A stretch of DNA of 64,000 bases from Pseudomaricurvus sp033283335 (GTDB lineage Bacteria; Pseudomonadota; Gammaproteobacteria; Pseudomonadales; Cellvibrionaceae). The stretch's first letter is position 1. The number at the start of each line of letters is the position of its first letter. Both the position numbers and the translations under genes were made by a program. This document shows positions 25,246 to 34,837 of the stretch, piece after piece. The notes below the pieces were generated by a model. The model ran no database searches and was not told the DNA's origin. It saw nothing but the letters and a program-made list of their open reading frames with translations. The DNA is taken from assembly GCA_033283335.1 (NCBI GenBank), contig JAWMQP010000002.1:496001-560000 (forward strand), given 5' to 3'.

Positions 25246-25566
25246 TTCATCACCTGTTACATCAGCTTAGAGATCCCGTAACGGCGGAAGTAGTGTTGAA
25301 AGAGGGCGTATTGAAACTTCAAGTCCCCTGGGAGATTTCAGTTTAATAGAGGTTCGAGCAATGCACATTCCCTGAAAACTGCGGAGTTGACAACTCAGAA
25401 AAGGCGATTGGATATTGATGAATACAATAAAAGGATGGCTTTATATTCTTTAAAAACTCGATAAGCAAGCGATTTATTCAGCCCCCAACCTCAATCGACA
25501 TCACGCAAAAACTGAATTACGCCAGTAAAGTGGCCTAGTTAGTCATCATGCATAGATAGGTGACTG

Positions 25567-27462
25567 CTACCTGTCAGCGTCGGGGGTTGAATTTTCAGGC
25601 TTTTTCAACCGAATAGCACGCATTCTCGCCTGAACCTTAGGTTCACCTTCATCCATCACCTGCCGAAGCCGTTTAACATACTCTTCGTTCTCATGGGCTG
25701 GGATGCCGACCTTGTAAGCACTGGCCACCGATAACATAGCCACTTTGTCGCTCTCGTTGTAAACGTGAATCATCGCTTCAGCGGATTCCCGAGGAATTCC
25801 CAGTGCTTCAAAGGCCGAGCGGCCAATGCGTAAACTGCTGTCGTAGGTTTCACGGACAATATCCCGACAACCGTAGGCATAAAGGTCATAAACGTGATGC
25901 CGATCAACAGCTCGGGTCAGAACATGCACATGGGGATAATTTTCCACGGCGTATTTTACCAGTGTGGAAATTTGCTCGGCATCATCAATGGCAACCACCA
26001 GCAATTGGGCGTCTTCAATCCCGGCAGCATGCAACAGATCAGGCCGGGTGGCATCACCAAAATAAGTACTCACTCCGTAAATGCGTAATTCTTCCAAGCG
26101 TTCAGAGCTGAAATCGATGACCGTGGTTTCAAAACCCGCCATTCGCAGGATGCGATCCACCACACCACCGACACGACCAGAGCCGGCGATAATGATTTTG
26201 GCATCGCCGGGCAGGGGATCGGCTTCACGAACCTGCCCCGAGCAATAATGGGCAGCAATAACACGGTCATAGAGGATGAAAAGAAGCGGAGTCAATAACA
26301 TCGTCAGGGCTACGACCAACAATAACTGGTCACTGAGCGCCGTTGAAATAACCCCGTTAGCCGAGGTAAAAGCCAACAGCACAAAGCCAAATTCACCGGC
26401 CTGGGACAGGCCCAGTGCAAACAGCCAGCGATCGCTGCCCCGCAACTGAAACAGAGTGGCAAGAACATACAGGACCATAACTTTTAAAGCCATTAATCCG
26501 ACAGTCAGAGCGATGATGTCACTTACGTTTTCCAGCAACAGACTGAAGTTGATGCTCGCTCCTACCGTGATAAAAAACACGCCCAGCAGTAATCCCTTGA
26601 AGGGTTCAATATTGCTCTCCAATTCGTGGCGGTAGCTGGAATTGGCGAGTGTTACTCCGGCGATAAACGTGCCTAATGCCGGTGACAAACCTACCAGTGA
26701 CATCAACAGTGCAATGGCAATCACAAACATCAGTGTTGTCGCTGTAAACAGTTCGCGAAGGCGAGCGGTTGCGACAAATCGAAATACCGGTGATGTTAAG
26801 TAACTGCCACCAATCACGACAGCAGCAATGGCTGCGACTGTCACCAGGGCTGTTTGCCAGCTATTGAGGCCCTTAACGAGACTCATACCGTGATGCGCAC
26901 TGTCTGCGGAAAGATGATCCTGGCTTTGCTGTACGATCTCCAATAGTTCTGGCAGTGCCAACAGAGGAATAAAGGCCAACATGGGAATGACGGCAATGTC
27001 CTGGGACAGCAACACCGCAAAGGATGCCTGTCCACCGTCAGATTTCAGCAGACCTTTCTCTGATAGGGTTTGCAGGACGATGGCCGTGGATGAGAGAGCC
27101 AGCACCATACCCACGGTTAAGGCCACAGACCAGCGGTATCCGGAGAGTATGCCCACCAGCATGATCACCAGGGTTGTCAGCAGTACCTGGCCGCCCCCCA
27201 GCCCCAACAGGCGGGCGCGCATGGACCACAGAGTTTTAGGTTCCAACTCCAGCCCCACCAGAAACAGCATCATCACCACCCCGAATTCAGCAAAATGCTG
27301 AATGGCATTCACATCAACATGAAGCTTGGTCAGCAGGGGACTGATGGCGATGCCGGCGATCAGATAGCCCAGCACAGAACCCAGAGAAAAACGTGTTGCC
27401 AGGGGCACTGCGATAATACCGGCGATCAGGAAAATAAACGCGAGCAGGAGGATATCGGTCAT
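25567..27462 (-). CDS. CPA2-family cation/proton antiporter with TrkA-N domain
   Basis: A 631-residue KefB/KefC-like inner-membrane antiporter. The first 390 residues hold about 12 helices, with the family signature FGVVMMLFLVGLELEP. A Rossmann TrkA-N domain follows (IIAGSGRVGGVVDRILRMAG, then ATRPDLLHAAGI), which binds nucleotides and gates transport. The sequence resembles the glutathione-gated potassium efflux systems, but the ancillary KefF/KefG subunit is not encoded beside it. It is divergent from the saccharopine-dehydrogenase-like gene across a 240-base gap. Confidence 0.9.
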   Translation of the reverse strand: MTDILLLAFIFLIAGIIAVPLATRFSLGSVLGYLIAGIAISPLLTKLHVDVNAIQHFAEFGVVMMLFLVGLELEPKTLWSMRARLLGLGGGQVLLTTLVIMLVGILSGYRWSVALTVGMVLALSSTAIVLQTLSEKGLLKSDGGQASFAVLLSQDIAVIPMLAFIPLLALPELLEIVQQSQDHLSADSAHHGMSLVKGLNSWQTALVTVAAIAAVVIGGSYLTSPVFRFVATARLRELFTATTLMFVIAIALLMSLVGLSPALGTFIAGVTLANSSYRHELESNIEPFKGLLLGVFFITVGASINFSLLLENVSDIIALTVGLMALKVMVLYVLATLFQLRGSDRWLFALGLSQAGEFGFVLLAFTSANGVISTALSDQLLLVVALTMLLTPLLFILYDRVIAAHYCSGQVREADPLPGDAKIIIAGSGRVGGVVDRILRMAGFETTVIDFSSERLEELRIYGVSTYFGDATRPDLLHAAGIEDAQLLVVAIDDAEQISTLVKYAVENYPHVHVLTRAVDRHHVYDLYAYGCRDIVRETYDSSLRIGRSAFEALGIPRESAEAMIHVYNESDKVAMLSVASAYKVGIPAHENEEYVKRLRQVMDEGEPKVQARMRAIRLKKPENSTPDADR

Positions 27463-27705
27463 AGGTCTAGTGACTCATCAGACGATATCAATAACAGTAA
27501 CAAGCTTTTTGCGAATGAGCCAATTCTGACTAATTCTTATTCAAATACCGGGATAGATCGGTTCCGCTAAGTCCATATACTGGTGAACAGCGCTGGTACT
27601 GTGCCAGCCTACTCGTACCTACTTGCTGAACGAAGAAATCGATGGTTTTCTGCGGAATTTATTTTTAAGGTTGATTCACATCCAACAATAATCAAGAGTG
27701 TCTTT

Positions 27706-28881
27706 ATGTCTAAGAATAGAGAGTACGGAATCGTAGTATACGGAGCGACCGGCTACACCGGCCGTTTAGTGTGCGAATACCTGAATAACCAGTACGGTGT
27801 GAACGGTGAGGTTAAATGGACCATGGCGGGGCGCAGTCTGGACAAGCTCGAGGCCGTACGCGACGAAATGGGCATCCCCGCGAGTGTGCCACTGGTGGTG
27901 GCTGATTCCGGCTCCAGTGAGTCCATCAAACAATTGGCAGAAAGCACGCAGGTACTCCTGACCACGGTAGGGCCTTACCAGTTGTATGGCTCGGATGTGG
28001 TCAAGGCCTGCGCTGAAGCCGGCACCGATTACGTGGATTTGTGCGGCGAGCCCGCCTGGATGCACGAGATGATCACCGCCCACGGCGCCTCAGCCAAAGC
28101 CAGTGGCGCGCGAATTGTATTTTCCTGTGGTTTCGATTCTGTACCCTTTGACCTGGGCATCTACTTCCTGCAGCAGGCCGCCAAACAAACCCTGGGCGCA
28201 CCGGTCTCCAGAGTCAAAGGCCGCGTGCGGGCCATGAAAGGCACTTTTTCCGGTGGCACCCTGGCGAGCTTTAACGCCACGATGGCAGCAGCGGCCAAGA
28301 ACCCGCAACTGGGACAAGTGTTGATGAACCCGTTTGCCTTGACGGAAGGCTTTACCGGCCCACAGCAACCTTCGGGCACGAAGCCAGTGTACGATGACGA
28401 TCTGGGCAGTTGGTCGGCGCCGTTTGTCATGGCGACCATCAACACCAAGAACATCCATCGTTCTAATATGTTGTTGGGCCATGACTACGGCGATGATTTT
28501 GTCTATGACGAAATGCTGCTGATCGGGCCGGGCGAGCAGGGTGAGGCCATGGCAAACGCGGTGGCTCAGGATACCTCTATGGCAGACAACGACCTCAAGC
28601 CTGGCGAGGGGCCGTCCAGGCAAGAGCGTGAAACCGGTTTTTACGACTTGTTGTTTGTCGGTACTACGACCCAGGGCGATAGTATTCGTGCCTGCGTCAA
28701 GGGCGATAAAGACCCGGGTTATGGCTCAACCAGCAAAATGATTGCCGAGAGTGCGGTGTGCCTGCTGAAAAATCCGCAGGCGGCCAGCGGAGGGATCTGG
28801 ACACCGGCGTCTGCTTTGGGAGAGCTGCTGATCGAGCGGCTGCAGAACAACGCCGGTCTCAGCTTCCAGCTGGAATCGTAG
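27706..28881 (+). CDS. Saccharopine-dehydrogenase-like oxidoreductase
   Basis: A 391-residue NAD(P)-binding protein. The N-terminus YGIVVYGATGYTGRLVCEYL has the GxxGxxG cofactor loop, and LLTTVGPYQLYGSDVVKACA and DYVDLCGEP are characteristic of the family that contains mycobacterial trans-acting enoyl reductases. True lysine-pathway saccharopine dehydrogenases are longer or differ in the C-terminal domain, so a role in lipid or CoA-ester reduction is more likely, as inference. I chose ATG 27706 since the homologous N-terminus starts there; the frame is open 41 codons further. It is followed by a small lipase gene. Confidence 0.82.
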   Translation: MSKNREYGIVVYGATGYTGRLVCEYLNNQYGVNGEVKWTMAGRSLDKLEAVRDEMGIPASVPLVVADSGSSESIKQLAESTQVLLTTVGPYQLYGSDVVKACAEAGTDYVDLCGEPAWMHEMITAHGASAKASGARIVFSCGFDSVPFDLGIYFLQQAAKQTLGAPVSRVKGRVRAMKGTFSGGTLASFNATMAAAAKNPQLGQVLMNPFALTEGFTGPQQPSGTKPVYDDDLGSWSAPFVMATINTKNIHRSNMLLGHDYGDDFVYDEMLLIGPGEQGEAMANAVAQDTSMADNDLKPGEGPSRQERETGFYDLLFVGTTTQGDSIRACVKGDKDPGYGSTSKMIAESAVCLLKNPQAASGGIWTPASALGELLIERLQNNAGLSFQLES

Positions 28882-28960
28882 ATCACTCTTTGCCCCTGTT
28901 GATGCTGCCATCACGGGGGCCTCAGTTGCTGCTTTGTTGTTCTGAGGTTATTCAACGGTG

Positions 28961-29647
28961 ATGCGCATTCTCTCGGTACTGCTTCTGATTCTGCTCTCTA
29001 CTGGAACACAGGCAACGTGTGTGATCCTGCTGCACGGGTTGTTCCGTACCCCGTCCTCGCTGATTAAGCTGGAAAAAGCATTGATAGAAGAAGGGTTTGC
29101 CACGGTTAATCGGGGTTATCCCTCCAGAAAACACCCCATTGAAGTGCTTGCCGATCTGGCTATTGAGCCCGCCCTAAAGGCCTGCCCAGAGGGGGAGGGG
29201 GTCAGCTTTGTCACACATTCCTTAGGCGGGATATTGGTTCGTCAATATCTCACACATCATGCCATGCCACAGCTGGAGCGCGTCGTAATGCTTGGGCCGC
29301 CGAATAAGGGCTCTGAACTGGCTGATTCACTGGGCAATGTTGATGGCCTTGAGTGGATTCATGGCCCGGCAGGATTGCAGCTGGGTACGGGCCATTCAAG
29401 CGTCCCCAACCAGTTGGGAAGAGTGGACTTCGACCTTGGGATCATTGCCGGAGATCGAAGTATCAACTGGATACTCTCGTTGATTATCCCGGGTGAAGAT
29501 GATGGCAAAGTGTCCATCGACAATACCAAGGTAGAGGGGATGAATGAGCATATCGTGCTTCCCGTCAACCACGCCATGATGATGAATAACCCAGAGGTCA
29601 TTGAGGCGGTTATTGCCTACCTTAAAGAAGGAAAATGGGAGTATTAA
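28961..29647 (+). CDS. Exported triacylglycerol-lipase-like alpha/beta hydrolase
   Basis: A 228-residue alpha/beta hydrolase with a short signal peptide (MRILSVLLLILLSTGTQA). The oxyanion-hole motif ILLHGLFR is followed by the nucleophile elbow THSLGG (Ser about residue 87), a variant of GHSLGG with Thr in first place. EDDGKVS and PVNHAMMM are the likely acid and histidine positions. It would hydrolyse esters or lipids in the periplasm or outside. A GTG one codon earlier is also possible as the start. It may be co-transcribed with the preceding oxidoreductase. The 247-base gap that follows has no gene. Confidence 0.8.
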   Translation: MRILSVLLLILLSTGTQATCVILLHGLFRTPSSLIKLEKALIEEGFATVNRGYPSRKHPIEVLADLAIEPALKACPEGEGVSFVTHSLGGILVRQYLTHHAMPQLERVVMLGPPNKGSELADSLGNVDGLEWIHGPAGLQLGTGHSSVPNQLGRVDFDLGIIAGDRSINWILSLIIPGEDDGKVSIDNTKVEGMNEHIVLPVNHAMMMNNPEVIEAVIAYLKEGKWEY

Positions 29648-29894
29648 GGGGGGTCGTACGACTAAAACCCGGAAAATTATTAATGATTAACGGGTCTATG
29701 ATTTTAAAAAAAACCTACTATTACGGGCCTTTCTATCCGACAGTAGTCCGGAGGTGACGGTACATCCGCCTTCGAACAAATACCTATCCGAGGGGTTTAA
29801 TAGAGTAGTCTGACAAGATTTGCTCCTTATCGAAGTGAAATCACCTTGGCGCAAGCACAATCTATGTGCATGATGCTTCTGGGGAGGGTTTCAT

Positions 29895-30317
29895 ATGATT
29901 TCGTCTGTACATCATATCAATCTGATCGTTCGTGACCTGGATGCTGCGGTAAGCCGTTATCGCGATGCATTGAATATCTCGCAATTTCAGTTTGGCGAAC
30001 TGCCTGCCCGGGGCGTTCGAACTGCACGATTCCGTGCCGGCGAAACCTGGGTGGTTTTGGTTCAGCCAACCGATGAAAACAGTGTGCCGGGAAGGCATCT
30101 TGCCAGGCACGGTGAAGGACTGTTTCTACTGTCCTTCGGGGTTGACTCACTGGATGCTACACGTCGTTGCGTCGAACAGTCCGGTGCCGCGGTAGTGGAT
30201 CATGAGCCACGTACTGGGCTCGATGGCTGGCAGGTGCTTGATCTTGATGCCGAGGATTTTTTTGGGGCGCAACTGCAATTGACGCAATTACAGACTGATG
30301 AAGAATTTTCAAAATGA
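29895..30317 (+). CDS. VOC-family (glyoxalase-like) protein
   Basis: A 140-residue protein of the vicinal-oxygen-chelate fold. The first metal-ligand strand is VHHINLIVRDLDAAVSRYRD, and the end of the second module reads DLDAEDFFGAQLQL. The length and LPARGVRTARF segment resemble methylmalonyl-CoA epimerases and related isomerases. It precedes the sigma-54-controlled operon but has a promoter-containing gap of 222 bases between, so it is probably separate. The substrate is unknown; a CoA-linked role would fit its neighbours. Confidence 0.75.
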   Translation: MISSVHHINLIVRDLDAAVSRYRDALNISQFQFGELPARGVRTARFRAGETWVVLVQPTDENSVPGRHLARHGEGLFLLSFGVDSLDATRRCVEQSGAAVVDHEPRTGLDGWQVLDLDAEDFFGAQLQLTQLQTDEEFSK

Positions 30318-30343
30318 AATTAAAGATTTCAAAGTGAATTATA

Positions 30344-30370
30344 TTTGTACTATATTACCAACTATACAAA
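30344..30370. promoter_or_regulatory. Candidate activator site (TTTGTA-N15-TACAAA)
   Basis: The dyad TTTGTA (30344-30349) and TACAAA (30365-30370) lies about 100 bases upstream of the -24 element of the sigma-54 promoter, the usual distance for an enhancer-binding protein. The likely binder is the PrpR-type activator encoded in the same operon. This is inference from position and symmetry. Confidence 0.45.
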
Positions 30371-30470
30371 CGACTCAGGCGATCATGCTGGTCCCGAGCA
30401 AGATTGGTAAGCTTCTGAATTAAAAGATAAAAAATATTTTCTTCGCTGTTTTTTCGGATACTTCCGAGGA

Positions 30471-30487
30471 TTGGCACACTTTCTGCG
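30471..30487 (+). promoter_or_regulatory. Sigma-54 promoter of the CoA-transferase operon
   Basis: TTGGCAC is followed by ACTTTC and TGC, with GG (30473-30474) and GC (30485-30486) separated by exactly 10 bases, the defining -24/-12 spacing. Transcription should start near 30498, about 40 bases before the CoA-transferase ATG. A sigma-54 activator gene is the fifth gene of the operon. Confidence 0.8.
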
Positions 30488-30539
30488 CTTTGCCTCCTTA
30501 AAGGTCTTTATCGATCATCAAAGTAGGAGCAAGTGAATA

Positions 30540-31739
30540 ATGAATAAGCCGCTCTCCGGTCTTCGTGTTCTCGATTTGACGCACATGCTGTCAGGACCTT
30601 ACGGCGCTATGATCCTGGCTGACCTCGGAGCGGAAACCATCAAGGTTGAACCGCTGAAAGGAGAGGGCACTCGCAGTCTACTAGCGAAAGATCCAGCCAA
30701 TTCTCTGCATGGCATGGGGGCTTATTTTATTACCCTCAACCGCAATAAGCGCAGTGTGGCCATCGACTTGAAGAGCGACGCAGGCCTGCAACAGTTTCAC
30801 CGCCTGGTGGAAAAATCCGATGTGGTGATCAGTAACTTCGGTGCGGGTGTGCCGGAACGGTTAAAGATTGATTTCGATTCACTCAGTAAAATCAATCCTC
30901 GCATTATCACATGCACTGTGACCGGCTTTGGCTCCACCGGTCCCGGCAGTGAGCGTCCGGCTTTTGATCAAGTGGCCCAGGCGACCGGTGGCGGCATGTC
31001 CATTACCGGCATCGATCCGGAACACCCGGTGCGCGCAGGCATTCCTATCGGTGATCTGGGCGGCGGTATGTTTGGGGTTATGGGTATTCTGTCGGCCTTG
31101 TATGAGCGTGAGCGCAGTGGTCTGGGCCAGCATGTGGACATATCGATGCTCGATTGTCAGGTCTCGATGCTGAACTACATGGCGACCATGTATTTTCTCT
31201 CGGGACAAGATCCATACCCGATTGGCAATTCACATTTTGTGCATGTGCCCTACAACACTTTTCGGTGTGCCGATGGTTTTATTGTCATCGCGGTGATCAC
31301 GGACAATTTCTGGCAAAACCTGAAGCAGGTTGTTGCCTGCGACGAGTTTGAGGATCCGCTGCTTGATTCTCAACCCGGACGCTGGGCAGCGCGGGATATG
31401 ATCAATGCCAGACTCAATGACATTTTAGCAAGCGATACCTGTGAACATTGGTTGAATCTGCTGGAAGAAAAGCGCATACCCTGTGCACCCGTCAACCGTT
31501 TCAGCCAGGCACTTGCCGATCCCCAGGTCCAGTATCGGAATATGGTGGTGGAATTGAAACACCCCAATGGCACGTCGACCCAAGGCCCTGGCAATCCTAT
31601 AAAGTTGTCACGCACTGCGGAAGAAAGTTTTTCTCCAGCCCCTTTACTGGGTCAGCACACCGATGAAGTATTCAGGGAATTGCTGGGCTGCAGTGAACAA
31701 AAAATCGAACAGTTGCGTAAACAAGGAGTCATTGGCTGA
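30540..31739 (+). CDS. CaiB/BaiF family (type III) CoA-transferase
   Basis: A 399-residue CoA-transferase that moves CoA between carboxylic acids in the cytoplasm. The family start LSGLRVLDLTHMLSGPYGAM is present, with KVEPLKGEGTR and the catalytic-aspartate region FDQVAQATGG about 150 residues in. TAGGAGC precedes the ATG. Its stop overlaps the start of the HMG-CoA-lyase-like gene (TGATG), so both are translated together. The context suggests that it activates the acid released by the hydantoinase-like enzyme downstream, but the substrate is unknown. It is the first gene after the sigma-54 promoter. Confidence 0.9.
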   Translation: MNKPLSGLRVLDLTHMLSGPYGAMILADLGAETIKVEPLKGEGTRSLLAKDPANSLHGMGAYFITLNRNKRSVAIDLKSDAGLQQFHRLVEKSDVVISNFGAGVPERLKIDFDSLSKINPRIITCTVTGFGSTGPGSERPAFDQVAQATGGGMSITGIDPEHPVRAGIPIGDLGGGMFGVMGILSALYERERSGLGQHVDISMLDCQVSMLNYMATMYFLSGQDPYPIGNSHFVHVPYNTFRCADGFIVIAVITDNFWQNLKQVVACDEFEDPLLDSQPGRWAARDMINARLNDILASDTCEHWLNLLEEKRIPCAPVNRFSQALADPQVQYRNMVVELKHPNGTSTQGPGNPIKLSRTAEESFSPAPLLGQHTDEVFRELLGCSEQKIEQLRKQGVIG

Positions 31740-32638
31740 TGGCTGAGACAATCATCATCAATGAAGTGGGGCCTCGAGATGGCTTGCAAAGTCAGTCCAA
31801 ACACCTGACGCTCGAAGAGCGAAAACAATTGATTGAAGCATTGATGTTGGCGGGTATTCGACACCTGGAGGTCGGCAGTTTTGTGTCCCCCAAAGCCGTT
31901 CCTCAGATGTCGGGCACGGACCAGTTACTGGCTCTGCTTGAACCACCTGCTGGATCCGAACTGAGCGTGTTGGTGCCTAACATGAAAGGTTACCAGTTGG
32001 CTCGAGCCGCAGGGACTGCTACTGTGGCAATTGTCGTATGTGCCACCGAAACCATGAATCAAAAGAACATCCGCATGGGTCTGGAACAGACGTTTGCGGT
32101 GGCCGAGAGCATAATCACTCGAGGTAAATCAGACGGAGTGCGTGTTCAGGCCTATCTCTCGGTCGCCTTCGAGTGTCCTTTTGAGGGACCCGTGGAATCA
32201 AAAACAGTTTTGGCCCAGGCCAATCGTCTGGCTGAGTATGGGGCGGATGAGGTCGTGATAGCCGACACCATTGGGGCTGCGGATCCAGCGGCTGTCAGAA
32301 CTCTGATGGATGCGCTGGTGAGCCAGCTGGGCTCACCTCAGTTAGCGTGTCACTTTCATGACACTCGTGCTATGGGTCTGGCGAATGTGTTTGCGGCCAT
32401 CGAAAGTGGTGTGCGTCGTTTTGACAGTTCCATTGGTGGCCTGGGTGGCTGCCCCTTTGCCCCGGGGGCGCGGGGTAATGTTGCCACCGAAGATGTGGTG
32501 ATGATGTGCGAACAAATGGGTCTGGAGACCGGTGTCTCCATGCCGGCCCTTCTGCAAGCCGTGCAATTGGCTACGAATTTGACCGGTTACCCCCAGGGAG
32601 GTCGGGCACATAGTTGGTTGATGAATACCCCATCCTGA
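31739..32638 (+). CDS. Hydroxymethylglutaryl-CoA lyase family enzyme
   Basis: A 299-residue TIM-barrel lyase of the HMG-CoA lyase family, which cleaves 3-hydroxy-3-methylglutaryl-CoA or a related acyl-CoA to acetyl-CoA and a keto acid. The N-terminal motif INEVGPRDGLQ supplies the catalytic Arg-Asp, LACHFHDTRAMG carries the metal histidines, and GGLGGCPFAPGARGN holds the active-site cysteine. The start overlaps the CoA-transferase stop. Together with that enzyme it would form an activation-and-cleavage step typical of branched-acid breakdown. The exact acyl-CoA cannot be decided from sequence. Confidence 0.88.
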   Translation: MAETIIINEVGPRDGLQSQSKHLTLEERKQLIEALMLAGIRHLEVGSFVSPKAVPQMSGTDQLLALLEPPAGSELSVLVPNMKGYQLARAAGTATVAIVVCATETMNQKNIRMGLEQTFAVAESIITRGKSDGVRVQAYLSVAFECPFEGPVESKTVLAQANRLAEYGADEVVIADTIGAADPAAVRTLMDALVSQLGSPQLACHFHDTRAMGLANVFAAIESGVRRFDSSIGGLGGCPFAPGARGNVATEDVVMMCEQMGLETGVSMPALLQAVQLATNLTGYPQGGRAHSWLMNTPS

Positions 32639-32763
32639 TAAGGCTCGGATAACACAAGGAGTGAATCATTCGGCAGAAGCCGATGTAGAAGACTCAAAAC
32701 GACGAGTTACAAATCACAATCAATCCTGATTCTATTGATGAATTTACCAAGGAGGTGGAGAGG

Positions 32764-34824
32764 ATGTCATTTCGATTAGGTGTCGATGTGGGGGGGACCT
32801 TCACCGATTTTTTGTTAATGAACGAAGAAACCGGAGAGACCTTCACCGCCAAGGTGCCCTCTACCCCTGAAGATTCCTCCATCGGAGTACTCAAGGGTGT
32901 AGCGGCTATCTGTGAGGCCAGTGGTATCGACTCGAGGGCGATCAAGCGTGTTATGCACGGCACTACCGTCGCCACCAACGCCGTACTCACGGGTCGAGGA
33001 GCGAAAGTTGGCCTGGTGACAACCCAGGGTTTCGAAGATACCTTGCAGGTGGCGCGATCTTATTGCCCCGGCGGATTGGGCGGCTGGGTCAGTTATGTCA
33101 AGAAGCCTTTATTGGCCCCGCTTGAGCTCACCATCGGTGCCCATGAACGGATCGCGGCCGATGGCTCTATTATCACAGGCCTGGATGAAGACCGCTTACG
33201 CAGTGACCTGACAGCACTGCATCGGCGGGGAGAGGTCGAGGCCCTGACCATCTGTTTCATTAATGCCTACGTCAATGACGCGCATGAAATCCAGGCACGG
33301 GATATAGCACGTCAGATATTCGGGGATGTGCCGATTTCTATCTCCAGTGAAGTCGTGCCCGAAATGCAGGAGTATGAACGCACCGAAACCACAGTCGTCA
33401 ATTCCTATGTTCGGCCAGAAGTTTCCCGTTACATCACCAATTTACAAGCGGCATTGCAGGAGCAGTTGGGAGACGATACCCAGTTGTCCATCCTGCGCTC
33501 TGATGGCGGACTGGCTTCCGCACGTGCTGCTGCAGACTCACCGGTTAATTTGTTGATGTCGGGCCCCGCCGGAGGTGTGGCGGGAGCGGCGTTTTTCTGC
33601 AGTCGTGCCGGCTTCGATAATATTCTCACTTTTGATATGGGCGGCACTTCCACCGATGTGGCGCTGATTCAGAATGCCCGTGCCCGTGTCCGCCGTGAAA
33701 CCTTCGTTGGTGATGTCCGGGTTCGGGCACCCTCTGTCGACGTCCGGACCGTAGGGGCGGGCGGTGGTTCAATTGCCTTTGTGCCGGAGCTTACCGGTGC
33801 CCTGCGCGTGGGACCGGAATCCGCCGGCGCGGTACCCGGTCCTGCCTGTTACATGAAAGGCGGGGAAGATCCCACAGTCTGTGATGCCAATGTGGTATTG
33901 GGTTACCTGCCGTCGGACGTGCGCCTGGGTGGCAAGATGGAAATTGTCCGCGCCGCCTCTGAAAAAGCGGTACAAAAGATCGCCGACGCTATGGGTATTG
34001 GCCTGCTGGATGCCGCAGAGGGCATTATCCGCATCGTCAATGAATCCATGTTTGGCGCTCTGCGACTGGTATCGGTTGAACAGGGATACGATCCGCGCGA
34101 TTTTGCTCTGGTTGGTTTTGGCGGTGCCGGTCCGTTGCATGCCAATGCCCTGGGCATGCTCACCAATGCCTGGCCTGTGATCGTCCCGCCGGGACCGGGG
34201 GTGCTATGTGCGTACGGTGATGTCACCACCCAGATTCAGGATGAAGCGGCACGGACCTATTTAATGATGGCGTCCGAGCTCAGTGATGAACAACTGCTGA
34301 GAGACCTGCTTGAGCTCCAGTCTCGTGCCGGTGAGTCCCTGGTAGCGGATGGTATTCCAACGTCTCAACATGAAGTGACGTTTCAGGCTGACCTGCGTTA
34401 CGCCGGGCAGGCATTTCAATTGACGGTGGAATTCAGCAAGGACGAACTGCGCCAACGGGGAGTGGCATTGCTGAACGAGCAGTTTGATGCCGAACATGAA
34501 CAGTTGTTTACGTTCAAATTGGCGGACAATCACGAAATCCTAATGATCCGAGCCGTGGTCAAAGCCAAAAGCCGGGTTTTTGCCGAACAGCAGGAAAGTC
34601 AAACAACAGCTTCCCTCGAAGACTGTAGCCTTCATGAAACGCGACTCTATTTTGAAGGCCAGTGGCATGATGCCCACATTTACGATCGCAACCGCTTGCA
34701 CACGGGGTTGGTGGTGCCGGGCCCGGCAATTGTCAGTGAAATGGATTCGACCACGGTTATCCTGCCTGGCCATCAGGGACGCTTGGACCAGGTCGGCAAT
34801 CTCTTGATCAACCCGAAGGCGTGA
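32764..34824 (+). CDS. Hydantoinase/oxoprolinase family protein, subunit A
   Basis: A 686-residue HyuA-type subunit. The actin-like ATPase start RLGVDVGGTFTDFLLMNEE is followed by HGTTVATNAVL, and later by TFDMGGTSTDVALI and GPACYMKGG, all family signatures. With the B subunit it would carry out ATP-dependent opening of a cyclic amide or an ATP-dependent carboxylation, as in N-methylhydantoinase, oxoprolinase, acetone or acetophenone carboxylase. The choice among these is open. ATG 32764 follows GGAGGTGGAG; a GTG three codons upstream is in frame. A 125-base gap separates it from the lyase gene. Confidence 0.9.
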   Translation: MSFRLGVDVGGTFTDFLLMNEETGETFTAKVPSTPEDSSIGVLKGVAAICEASGIDSRAIKRVMHGTTVATNAVLTGRGAKVGLVTTQGFEDTLQVARSYCPGGLGGWVSYVKKPLLAPLELTIGAHERIAADGSIITGLDEDRLRSDLTALHRRGEVEALTICFINAYVNDAHEIQARDIARQIFGDVPISISSEVVPEMQEYERTETTVVNSYVRPEVSRYITNLQAALQEQLGDDTQLSILRSDGGLASARAAADSPVNLLMSGPAGGVAGAAFFCSRAGFDNILTFDMGGTSTDVALIQNARARVRRETFVGDVRVRAPSVDVRTVGAGGGSIAFVPELTGALRVGPESAGAVPGPACYMKGGEDPTVCDANVVLGYLPSDVRLGGKMEIVRAASEKAVQKIADAMGIGLLDAAEGIIRIVNESMFGALRLVSVEQGYDPRDFALVGFGGAGPLHANALGMLTNAWPVIVPPGPGVLCAYGDVTTQIQDEAARTYLMMASELSDEQLLRDLLELQSRAGESLVADGIPTSQHEVTFQADLRYAGQAFQLTVEFSKDELRQRGVALLNEQFDAEHEQLFTFKLADNHEILMIRAVVKAKSRVFAEQQESQTTASLEDCSLHETRLYFEGQWHDAHIYDRNRLHTGLVVPGPAIVSEMDSTTVILPGHQGRLDQVGNLLINPKA

Positions 34825-34837
34825 GGAGGGAAGTCTC

